From Verrucomicrobiota bacterium (GTDB lineage: Bacteria; Verrucomicrobiota; Verrucomicrobiia; Opitutales; Opitutaceae), in contig JAEWBF010000127.1 of assembly GCA_023391285.1 (NCBI GenBank), positions 1 through 62,854 of the forward strand: a stretch of 62,854 nt of DNA, given 5' to 3'. Shown here in pieces: positions 9,005 through 16,924 of this stretch. How positions within the stretch are numbered: the first letter of the stretch is position 1; each line of letters opens with the position of its first letter. A program made the position numbers and the translations under genes. The notes beneath the pieces are model-generated. The model saw only the letters and a program-made list of their open reading frames with translations. It was not told where the DNA came from and searched no databases.

Positions 9005-12000
9005 TTACGGCGTCACCATCAAATTATCGAAAACCGCCGTGCACAACTCGCTGCTCGTGTTGCTGGTGACCGCCAATCCGATTCTCACCTCCGTCGGCAT
9101 TACGATCGTCGTCGAGCCGACCTGCGTCCAGGCCACTCCATCCGGCGAGTGATACGAAGTGAAGGTGTTTCCGCTCCGCACCACTCGCACCCACAACGGC
9201 GCAGTCGCCGCGCCACCCGGCGCATACCCGCTGTTGCCGGGACTCACCGCGCGATAAATAAACTCCGCCGCGTTGTTCGGAATGATTTCCATCAACGCAT
9301 GCGTCGAGTTCGCGTCGAGGCTCGCCCGGATCATCACGCCCGCTTTCGCATCCGTGCTCGTATTCTCGATGCTCACCACGCGCGCGATGATCTCGCAATC
9401 GCCGCTCGCGGCTTGGTGCACGAAGTGAAACTGGTCCGTGCCGCCCCAGATGTCGGCGCCGGCACCGTCCACCGTAAACGTGCCCGCTTGATAACTCACC
9501 GAACCGGCCAGGGGCACGCTCCCCACATCGCTGCTGGCCCACACCGCGGGCAGGTCATCTTCATCGTCGTCAATGACCACGTCCGCCGACGCCGGAGTTC
9601 CAATCGTGTAGTTCGAGCCGGGCAGCAGCTCGACGATCACCGTCTCGCTCCCTTCATGCGTCGCATCATCCACGACATTGATGTCGATGGTCGCGGTGCC
9701 GCTCGTTCCGACCGTCACAGTTGAAGGCACGTTGGCGTAATCCACTCCATTCGTGGTGCTGCCACTCACGGCAAGGTTCACGACCATCGGGCTGCGCGGC
9801 GCCGGCTCCGCAATCAACGCAAACTGCCCCGTGTCGCCGGTCTCGGCCGCTTCCGCATCGCTGGCCACGATCGAAATCTGCGGCGTATCATCGGCAATGG
9901 ATACCACCGCCGACGCCGCTTCCGGATCGACGAGGTATTTCTTGGTATTGGGCTCGATGGTGACGATGACCGTTTCCGTGCTCTCGATCAGCGCGTCTTC
10001 CCTTACCTCGATCTGAATCGCCGCTTCGCCGCTTCGGTCGATTTTCACTTTCTTCTTCAGCTTCTGATAATCGACTCCGCTCTGTGCGGTCCCGGAAACT
10101 GCGATATCCACTTGAATCGGATGATGCGGTGCCGGGGTCGCGGTCACCACGAATTCCCCGTCGTTCGCCGGCTCGCCAGCATCCGGATCGCTCGCCGAAA
10201 TGCGAATAATCGAGAGCCCGGCGGAATCGTTGTCGGCGATACTCAATGTGGCCGCCGCCGCGCCTCCGACGAGGTATCCTTCGCCGTCCTGCAGCGTGAG
10301 CGTCACGGTTTCCGGCACCTCCGGAATCGAGTCGTTCAACACCGCCACGCTGATCGTCGCCGTGCCACTGGTGCCAATCGTAACCGCGGACGGAATCGTT
10401 GCGTAATCCACCCCGTTCGTCGCCAGTCCCCTGACTGCGAGTTCCACCGTGATCGGCGCTTCCGGCGCGGGAGTCGCCGTAATGCGAAACGTTCCTGCGT
10501 TCGCCGGTTCGCCCGTGTCCGCGTCCGTGACTTCGATCGTGATCACCGGCATCGGATTTCCGTCGTAGCCGTAATAACCCACCACCGGAGAACGATTGAA
10601 GCCCGCGCGGATGTAGTTGATCGCCGCATACGCGGTCATCGTCCATTCGAGTTCCTGCGGCGGCCGTTCGCGCAACCAATTCAGATAAGCGGTCGTCGAG
10701 TCGCTTCCTCCCACGGACGCATAGTAGTCGCCCAGATCGTCATTCGGATGCGGCCACGTCGCATCGAAACTGTCGAACGTCGGATCCCATTGATACGAGA
10801 TGTTCGAACCGAAGTTCATGTGCTCGAATCCCTCGAAAGCCGCGTTCGATGCGTCGCTTACCCGATTGGCGACGATGTTGTCGTCAACCAACACCTCATC
10901 GATGAATCCCGGCACGGAGATCCCCCACACCGCGGCGGTGCGCGGATAATCCAGGTCCGTCGGATGCATCGTGCGGCCATCGATCACCACATTATCGAGC
11001 ACTGCGTTCGGAAACTCGTGCACCTCCGGATACGTGGGCTCGGCCACGCCGCCGACATTCACCGACACGGCATTCAGCACAAACAGGTTCCGCTCCACCA
11101 CCCCGCCTGATCTCGCTTGCAATCCATGCGCCGCGCCCCGGGCGAAGATATTCCCCCGCATCACGCCGCCGGCGCGATTGTCGTATTGGATATAGGCATT
11201 GTGGTTGAACATGTTCGCGCCCGCTCCCGGCACGGCTTCGCTCCAGCCGTTGTGATCGAAGAAGTTCTCCTCGATCAGATATCCGTCCACTTCGCTCATG
11301 AAGAGTCCTTGGATGCGCGCCCCGCCGTTCGTGAACGAACCGTGCACCCACGTATCCACGATAATGTTTCGCCGAATCCGGATATCCGTGTAGCGGCCGA
11401 GATCGTAACTCTGCACCACGATGCCCACAAAACGGAAGCGGCAGTCCTCGATCAGCAGATTCGCCCCGCCGCCTACCAGTCGCATGCCCTCCGATGCGCT
11501 TACGTTCGTGAAGTCAGGCGACGCCGGATCGCTGTTCGACTTATAGATATCCAGGCCGATGAACGCCTGGTAGTTTCTCGTCTGCCCATTGTGATCGATG
11601 AATCCATCCGGCACCTTGATCTCCGGCCGCGGACCACTTTCGCCATACGAGGACAGCACCACCGGCTCGCTCGCGCTGCGTCCATTCTTCCAACGATAAA
11701 GCGTGCCTCCATTCGCCTGAAACACGTCGCCGCGCCGCAACAGCAGATGATCGGGAAAACCGTCGCGCACCAGCGCATTGCCCGCCGCGATCGTCGCTTT
11801 CGGACTCGCCGGCGAGAGTCCGTCGTTCGCATCGTTTCCTTGCGAACTGCTGACGTAGACGACGCGCGAATCCGCACTCGGAGTCACCACCGTCCAGCCG
11901 TAAGGATTTACGGATACAGCCGCTGCTCCCGCGACCGGGAGCAGGCTGATGGACAACAGGAGAAAGCGCCGCCAGCGCGAAACACGCACGGCAGCGCCGA

Positions 12001-12043
12001 CGAGCCAACCTTGGGTTGGCACACCGACAGGGCGAAGGATCAT
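9005..12043 (-). CDS. Secreted beta-helix protein with Calx-beta repeats and LamG-like C-terminal domain
   Basis: 1,012 residues from the ATG at 12043. A hydrophobic signal follows a basic stretch (RVSRWRRFLLLSISLLPVAGAAA). Residues about 55-470 look like a right-handed parallel beta-helix of the pectate-lyase fold: VYVSSSQGNDANDGLSPASP at its head, then recurrent 'IEDCRFRFVG', 'IRRNIIVD', 'IEENFFDHNG' and 'VERNLFVLN' turns. Three Calx-beta modules follow (about 500-810; each has 'NGVDY/SGVDY...T.T.GTSGTATI' and a closing 'I.DD/I.DN' strand). The C-terminal 190 residues (QFHFVHQAASGDCEIIARV... TFTSYHSPDGVAWTQVG) resemble a concanavalin-like DUF1349 domain. Likely an extracellular polysaccharide lyase or hydrolase; no catalytic residues could be assigned. 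It sits between the rhamnosidase and TBDT 2 and has its own candidate operator. Confidence 0.85.
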   Translation of the reverse strand: MILRPVGVPTQGWLVGAAVRVSRWRRFLLLSISLLPVAGAAAVSVNPYGWTVVTPSADSRVVYVSSSQGNDANDGLSPASPKATIAAGNALVRDGFPDHLLLRRGDVFQANGGTLYRWKNGRSASEPVVLSSYGESGPRPEIKVPDGFIDHNGQTRNYQAFIGLDIYKSNSDPASPDFTNVSASEGMRLVGGGANLLIEDCRFRFVGIVVQSYDLGRYTDIRIRRNIIVDTWVHGSFTNGGARIQGLFMSEVDGYLIEENFFDHNGWSEAVPGAGANMFNHNAYIQYDNRAGGVMRGNIFARGAAHGLQARSGGVVERNLFVLNAVSVNVGGVAEPTYPEVHEFPNAVLDNVVIDGRTMHPTDLDYPRTAAVWGISVPGFIDEVLVDDNIVANRVSDASNAAFEGFEHMNFGSNISYQWDPTFDSFDATWPHPNDDLGDYYASVGGSDSTTAYLNWLRERPPQELEWTMTAYAAINYIRAGFNRSPVVGYYGYDGNPMPVITIEVTDADTGEPANAGTFRITATPAPEAPITVELAVRGLATNGVDYATIPSAVTIGTSGTATISVAVLNDSIPEVPETVTLTLQDGEGYLVGGAAAATLSIADNDSAGLSIIRISASDPDAGEPANDGEFVVTATPAPHHPIQVDIAVSGTAQSGVDYQKLKKKVKIDRSGEAAIQIEVREDALIESTETVIVTIEPNTKKYLVDPEAASAVVSIADDTPQISIVASDAEAAETGDTGQFALIAEPAPRSPMVVNLAVSGSTTNGVDYANVPSTVTVGTSGTATIDINVVDDATHEGSETVIVELLPGSNYTIGTPASADVVIDDDEDDLPAVWASSDVGSVPLAGSVSYQAGTFTVDGAGADIWGGTDQFHFVHQAASGDCEIIARVVSIENTSTDAKAGVMIRASLDANSTHALMEIIPNNAAEFIYRAVSPGNSGYAPGGAATAPLWVRVVRSGNTFTSYHSPDGVAWTQVGSTTIVMPTEVRIGLAVTSNTSSELCTAVFDNLMVTP

Positions 12044-12082
12044 GGCTATCGAGGGGTTCGGGGGTTGATCGCCGAAGCTGGC

Positions 12083-12099
12083 TCGTGAAACGTTCACGA
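12083..12099. promoter_or_regulatory. Perfect palindrome TCGTGAA-ACG-TTCACGA
   Basis: 17 bases, arms of seven, in the leader between the operator at 12150 and the beta-helix ATG at 12043. It partly resembles canonical LacI-family operators built on GAAACGTTTC but has an odd-length centre. It could be a second regulator site or an mRNA hairpin. Confidence 0.35.
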
Positions 12100-12149
12100 A
12101 GTGCGCGTATCGAGTGCCGCACCCCGCCGCCGGCAATGCCCGGCCTTAC

Positions 12150-12161
12150 TCATCCCGATGA
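12150..12161. promoter_or_regulatory. Candidate operator TCATCCCGATGA (site 3)
   Basis: Inverted repeat with perfect five-base arms, between the end of the rhamnosidase gene (12207) and the start of the beta-helix gene (12043), 106 bases upstream of the latter. It suggests a promoter internal to the minus-strand gene string. Confidence 0.55.
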
Positions 12162-12206
12162 TCGCCCCCGGGACGCGGCGCGGCCCCTTCCTTCAACCCG
12201 CTGGCG

Positions 12207-14966
12207 CTAATGCGATTTCTCCTGCAGGCGCATCGCTTCCATCGGCACATTCGTCGGCCAGGAAAATCGGAAGCTTCCCGACACCAACTCCAACACCACG
12301 CCGTCGCCGTCGCTCCGCACCTTTTCAACGCCCTCCGTGCGCTCGAGCTCATGCCCCGCTTCGCGCAACGTCGCAGGATCGGTCACCGGGAGATGAACCG
12401 TTGCGCGCGTATTCGGCGGCACCACGAGCTCGAATTGCAGCATTCCCGCCCGCTTCCGCCAGGCGATCGCGATCTTCCCTCGCACACTGTCGTAATGGCC
12501 TTCCGCCCAGTCCATTTCGCCTCGGTCCAACAATCGAGGCCGGACCACGAAGCTCCCGAATCCGGCTTCGTCTGGAACGATCTGCAAGCCCAGCACGCCA
12601 TGCAGAAACCACGCTCCCACGAACAAGAACGAGCTGTGCAACAAGGAATCCCCTCGCGGACTCCAGGTCTCCCAGAACGTCGTGGTTCCGTTGCGCAACA
12701 TGGCACCCCACCCGGGAGGATCGACCCGGTTGACCATCGCAAAAATCAAATCGTCTCGGCCCGATTCCATCAGCAGCTGAAACAGCACCGAACCTCCTGT
12801 AATGCCCGCGTGGATATGGCCCCCGCGCACCACCAGGATCTCGTGCTCCAATCGTTTCCACACCGCTTCGCGCAGCTCCGGCGGGGGCACCTTCGCGAGG
12901 AGCGCGATCGCAAGATAGGCTTGAAAACCGTTCACATAACTTGCGTCCGACGGGTTGAAGAACTCCGCGTGCACCGCCGCGCGAACTTCGTCGGCCCGCC
13001 GCTCCCACCTTCTTTGCAGGTCCGGTCGCCCGACAATGCGAGCGATTTTCGCTCCGGTTTCCAGGTTATAGATCCAGTAGCAATTGTTGAAAAACAGCGT
13101 TTCGCGCGTGTCGCCGTTCACATCCTGCGCGTCCGGCCACATCCAGTCGCCGAGGAAGTCCCACAGCCCGCCATAGCGTTCCAGCAGCGTGCCGTCCGCT
13201 TTCGTCTCCAGAAACGCCAGCCAGCGCTCGATCGTCGCGAAGTTCTCTCGGAGAATCCGTTCGTCTCCGTATCGTCGATACACCTCCCACGGCAGATACA
13301 CGCAGAACCCGCTCCACGCCGGTCCACCCCCGCCCCAATAAGTCGGCGCCGTATACGGCAGATTGCCTTCCTCGTGCCCGTCCGATCCCGCCTGCCCCGC
13401 GGGAATGCCCATGCCCCACGTCGGCATCCGCCCCTGCACGTCACGCCAGTCTTCCGACCACTTCGTGTAAAACGCACCAAGCCCATACGCGCTCAATCCC
13501 GTCAACGTCGTCGCATACGCGTCGCCGCCATATCCCATTCGCTCGCGATGCGGGCAATCGACGACATATCCGCCCAACGTCAGGTTTTCGAAGGTCCAGC
13601 ACGCCGTTTCGTAAATACCGTTCAGCAGCGGCAACGAACATGAAAAATCCGCCGCCCGCGCATACGCCGGCCGCACGAGCCAGCCGCGCAGATCCTCCAG
13701 GCTCGGAGCCCGGCGCAAACCGCTCACCGTGATCCATCGGCCCACGCCGTAATTGAATCGATTGCGAAACATCCCCTCTCCCGCCGGACCCACCACGTAA
13801 ACGCTCCGTAACCCGTGCGTCATCGCGCGCTCGGCTCTTTCCGAAAACTGAATCTCGATGCGATCCCCCGGCTCTCCGCGCAGCTTCAGCTCGATCCAGC
13901 CCGCAGAGTTCCGGCCCACGTCGAATCGATACGCGTCCCCCATGCGTTGCAGCGCCACCGGCTGCATCTCCTCCACCAGTTCGTTCGGCTCGGCGTTGTC
14001 GGCCGACACCGCTATCTTCGGCGAATACTCGACGGCGCTCCGCCAGCTGTCGTCGTTCAACGAGCACTCACACCAGTTCGGCACCTCCTGGTTCGCATCG
14101 TAGAGTTCCCCGCCGAAATCCTTAAAGTCCCACGAGCCGATCAGCATGCTCGGGCTCGGATGCGTCTTCCACCGCGCGTCCGTGATCACGCGGCGCATCT
14201 CCCCATCCGAACCCTCGATATCAAACTGACCCAGCACGATCGGCGCACGTGGTTTGTCCGAGGTGACGAATTTCGAAAAAATCGACCAGCCCGTTCCCAG
14301 CCAGATGGCGATCGCATTCCCGCCTGCGCGCAGCAACGGTCCGATCTCATACGCCACATAACGCGCCCGCTTCGAGTTGTCGGTCACGTTGGGCAACAAC
14401 ACCGCTTCGCTCGCCTTTACGCCATTCACGTAAAGCTCGTGAAATCCAATCGACGCCACGAACGCCGTCGCGCGCAGCGGCTTCGCCTCGAGCTGAAACG
14501 TTCGCCGCAGCCACGCATCCGGCAGGGTGTTGGGAGAGGACCGGGCCGACTCGCCTTTCTCCAACGACTCACCGGTGCCGATCCACCTCGCCTCCCATTC
14601 ACGAGGATCGAGCAAACCCATCGTCCAACTCGCCGCCTCGCTCCACTCCGACCAGATGCCTAGCTGGTCGCGACAACGCACGCACCACCAGCACCGCAGC
14701 CGCGAACGCAGCGCCCGGCCGGCGTATTCGACGTGCACCGTCTGGCTCGATTCCGTTTCAGCCGACACCCAAAGATCCGCGTCCTCCGGCGTGAGCCGGG
14801 TCGACGTGGTCGCGACCAGAATTTGCCAGGCGGTCTGACGCAACCCACGCGCCTCCGCTCGCACCGGAATCAATTCCCAGCTGAGCCGCGGCACCGCGGT
14901 GTCTATCCCCAGCGGTTCGACGCGGTATTCCGTCCGCAAGCCGGATGGCCGGAAGGCAGCCGACAT
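12207..14966 (-). CDS. Alpha-L-rhamnosidase, GH78
   Basis: 919 residues. Residues about 8-115 form the N-terminal Ig-like domain (PRLSWEL, WQILVATT). The next 220 or so form the beta-sandwich with LRATAFVASIGFHELYVNG and LGTGWSIF. The (alpha/alpha)6 barrel follows, with the family motif DCPHRERMGYGGDAY (usual form DCPQRDERLGWTGD) carrying the general acid region, WDFLGDWMWPD, and TTFWETWSP near the end with its conserved Glu. A C-terminal beta domain (GHYDSVRGKIAIAWRKR, VPPNTRATVHLP) closes it. It removes terminal alpha-L-rhamnose from oligosaccharides or glycosides. No signal peptide, so it probably acts in the cytoplasm. One base separates it from the upstream barrel protein (stop 14970-14968, start 14966), so the two are translationally coupled. 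Confidence 0.92.
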   Translation of the reverse strand: MSAAFRPSGLRTEYRVEPLGIDTAVPRLSWELIPVRAEARGLRQTAWQILVATTSTRLTPEDADLWVSAETESSQTVHVEYAGRALRSRLRCWWCVRCRDQLGIWSEWSEAASWTMGLLDPREWEARWIGTGESLEKGESARSSPNTLPDAWLRRTFQLEAKPLRATAFVASIGFHELYVNGVKASEAVLLPNVTDNSKRARYVAYEIGPLLRAGGNAIAIWLGTGWSIFSKFVTSDKPRAPIVLGQFDIEGSDGEMRRVITDARWKTHPSPSMLIGSWDFKDFGGELYDANQEVPNWCECSLNDDSWRSAVEYSPKIAVSADNAEPNELVEEMQPVALQRMGDAYRFDVGRNSAGWIELKLRGEPGDRIEIQFSERAERAMTHGLRSVYVVGPAGEGMFRNRFNYGVGRWITVSGLRRAPSLEDLRGWLVRPAYARAADFSCSLPLLNGIYETACWTFENLTLGGYVVDCPHRERMGYGGDAYATTLTGLSAYGLGAFYTKWSEDWRDVQGRMPTWGMGIPAGQAGSDGHEEGNLPYTAPTYWGGGGPAWSGFCVYLPWEVYRRYGDERILRENFATIERWLAFLETKADGTLLERYGGLWDFLGDWMWPDAQDVNGDTRETLFFNNCYWIYNLETGAKIARIVGRPDLQRRWERRADEVRAAVHAEFFNPSDASYVNGFQAYLAIALLAKVPPPELREAVWKRLEHEILVVRGGHIHAGITGGSVLFQLLMESGRDDLIFAMVNRVDPPGWGAMLRNGTTTFWETWSPRGDSLLHSSFLFVGAWFLHGVLGLQIVPDEAGFGSFVVRPRLLDRGEMDWAEGHYDSVRGKIAIAWRKRAGMLQFELVVPPNTRATVHLPVTDPATLREAGHELERTEGVEKVRSDGDGVVLELVSGSFRFSWPTNVPMEAMRLQEKSH

Positions 14967-14967
14967 G

Positions 14968-16665
14968 TCAGGAAATTGAATACACTTCCGCCGCGAGCTG
15001 CACCGGCGCGGATTCCGTCGTGGAACACGCGATGCTCAACAGTCCCGTCGCCACGACGTCGTTCAGCGCGATTTCTCCCACCGCCCAGGACAGCCCGCTC
15101 CAGATCGCGAGATCGTAGTTCACTCGCACGGGAATCGTCCGCGCGCCCTGCCGCACCTCGATCCGGAGGATCTTGGCCAGCGTCACGCCGTTCGGCGGCG
15201 GCCCTCCGCTGCTGCGCAGCGCCAATCCACCTCGCATCTGGCGCACCATCACGCGCAGTGTCGTGCCCTGCGGCGGACGTTCGATGTTCGCGACAATCTT
15301 GTTCCCGCCCGCAGCTTCGAATTCCGCCGGCACGCGCTCGATCGCCTGCGGAATGGTGACATCGGTTTCTTTGCCGAGAAGAAACTCTTCGCTCGCAAAG
15401 CGACCGCCGGCCACGACCGCCAGTTGTTCGGGCCCCAGCGTGATCTCGCGCCCATCGATCACCGGCTCAAAGCCTGCATCGCTGAACAACAATCGCTCCA
15501 CACGCGTCGGCAACTCGATCGTGCGATGCGTCGCCGCGGGATTCACCACCGTCAGCGCGTCGCCGTCTGCCACATGCGACCAAAACCCATACGGTTCTCC
15601 TTCCCCTGGAATCGCGCCGAAGGTCGTCAATCGCGCCGTATGCTGCAGTTCGAAGAAGAGCTTCTGCGCCTTCCCAAACCAGCGCGCATCGCTGTCCGTC
15701 AGCAGATCGAGATTCCCATAGTAAGTGTTCGCCCAGCCGCCACGCGCGAGCGACAACACCAACATCCCGCGCCACGCCTGCTTGCGCCGCCCGTAGCAGG
15801 TGCCGGTGGTGCCGATCATAAAACCCGAATTGTCGATGCGCGGAAACGGATATCCGTTCGCTTCAAAGTAGCGGACCATGTGATCCGAATAAATATCCTT
15901 CGAGCGCCAGAAATTCGCGCATGGCACATCCGCCGGCCGCGGATCCCCGCAATACACCGCATCGAAAACCTCCAGCCATCGCGTGTCGATCGAACGCCGG
16001 ATCGGCGCACTCGTCCCCGCCATCGGCATCGGCGTGCCCGCTTCGATAAGTCCATTGTAGGCGAGCAGCTTCACCTCCGGATTCCGCTCGCGAAACAAAC
16101 AGAGCGCGGTCCGCAGCGCGTCCGCGTTGCGTTGTCGAATCTCGCTCGGAAGACATGCGCGCTGAATCTCCAAGGGCGCCGCATCGAGATCCGCGAAATC
16201 GAATTTGAACAACCGAATGCCGCGGTCCACCCAGTGCTGCAGCACGGCCACGAAGTCCGCCATGAAGCCGCCGTGAAACATGCATGCGCTTTCGCCGTTG
16301 GGCGTCAGCGAATCCTGCCACGCCGGAATCGCTTTGAGATGTTGAAAGATCGGCGTCGCCAGCGCGTTCGTCGCCACCCACAAGCCCGGCAGCACGCCAT
16401 TGTCGTGACACGCCTTGATCCAACGCTCGCCGCCCGACGGGCTCCAGTAGCGGCGGTCCCACGTGCGATAGCCGCCCTCCGGATCGAACCAAAAGCAATC
16501 CATCAGATAGTAGTCCATCCGCACCCCCTGACACTTGAGGCGCAGGAGATGATCGAGCTGCGCAAACGCGAGTTCCTCCGTCAGCGGCACCGCGTCCGAC
16601 AACAAATCATACGCAGCCCAGTTGATGTAGATTGAGACAGGTTTGAAAAATCCAGGTGAAGACAT
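14968..16665 (-). CDS. Glycosidase-like TIM-barrel protein (clan D resemblance)
   Basis: 565 residues from the ATG at 16665 (MSSPGFFKPVSIYINWAAY). An upstream in-frame extension to 16809 would cross the operator and is rejected. A barrel-like N-terminal two-thirds has the order VRMDYYLMDCFWFDPEGGYRTW, GVLPGLWVATN, GIRLFKFDFADLD, KLLAYNG, and RIDNSGFMIGTTGTCY. The strand-end KFDFADLD recalls the nucleophile strand of alpha-galactosidase-like clan D enzymes, with a later Asp at IDNSGF as a possible acid/base. A beta-sandwich follows (LTVVNPAATHRTIELPTRV). No signal peptide. First gene of the unit that continues into GH78, so probably another intracellular glycoside hydrolase acting on the same oligosaccharide. 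The exact family is not recognised. Confidence 0.7.
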   Translation of the reverse strand: MSSPGFFKPVSIYINWAAYDLLSDAVPLTEELAFAQLDHLLRLKCQGVRMDYYLMDCFWFDPEGGYRTWDRRYWSPSGGERWIKACHDNGVLPGLWVATNALATPIFQHLKAIPAWQDSLTPNGESACMFHGGFMADFVAVLQHWVDRGIRLFKFDFADLDAAPLEIQRACLPSEIRQRNADALRTALCLFRERNPEVKLLAYNGLIEAGTPMPMAGTSAPIRRSIDTRWLEVFDAVYCGDPRPADVPCANFWRSKDIYSDHMVRYFEANGYPFPRIDNSGFMIGTTGTCYGRRKQAWRGMLVLSLARGGWANTYYGNLDLLTDSDARWFGKAQKLFFELQHTARLTTFGAIPGEGEPYGFWSHVADGDALTVVNPAATHRTIELPTRVERLLFSDAGFEPVIDGREITLGPEQLAVVAGGRFASEEFLLGKETDVTIPQAIERVPAEFEAAGGNKIVANIERPPQGTTLRVMVRQMRGGLALRSSGGPPPNGVTLAKILRIEVRQGARTIPVRVNYDLAIWSGLSWAVGEIALNDVVATGLLSIACSTTESAPVQLAAEVYSIS

Positions 16666-16753
16666 GGCAACACGCCGCCCGCAGCGCGAATCGCGGCGGT
16701 AGCACGCCGCACCTCTCGCACGCGGCCGGTCCCTCTCGCAACCGGCGCTCTGG

Positions 16754-16765
16754 TCATTCCGGTGA
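16754..16765. promoter_or_regulatory. Candidate operator TCATTCCGGTGA (site 4)
   Basis: Lies in the 259-base gap between the divergent barrel-protein/GH78 unit (start 16665, 88 bases away) and the secreted GH5-like gene (start 16925). It has one position more degenerate than the perfect sites. Confidence 0.45.
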
Positions 16766-16924
16766 GCGCGATGGCATCTGGCTTTGTTTCGCGCCCAACC
16801 CGTTGTCACCTGTGTGAGAAACGCCGCATTTGCGGGGGAAGCGCCGAAGCCCAGCTTCGCCGCACCCCACGCGTCTTGCTTCCTCCTCCGGACCGACGCT
16901 CCCCCGTAACCCTACGCTGGATAC

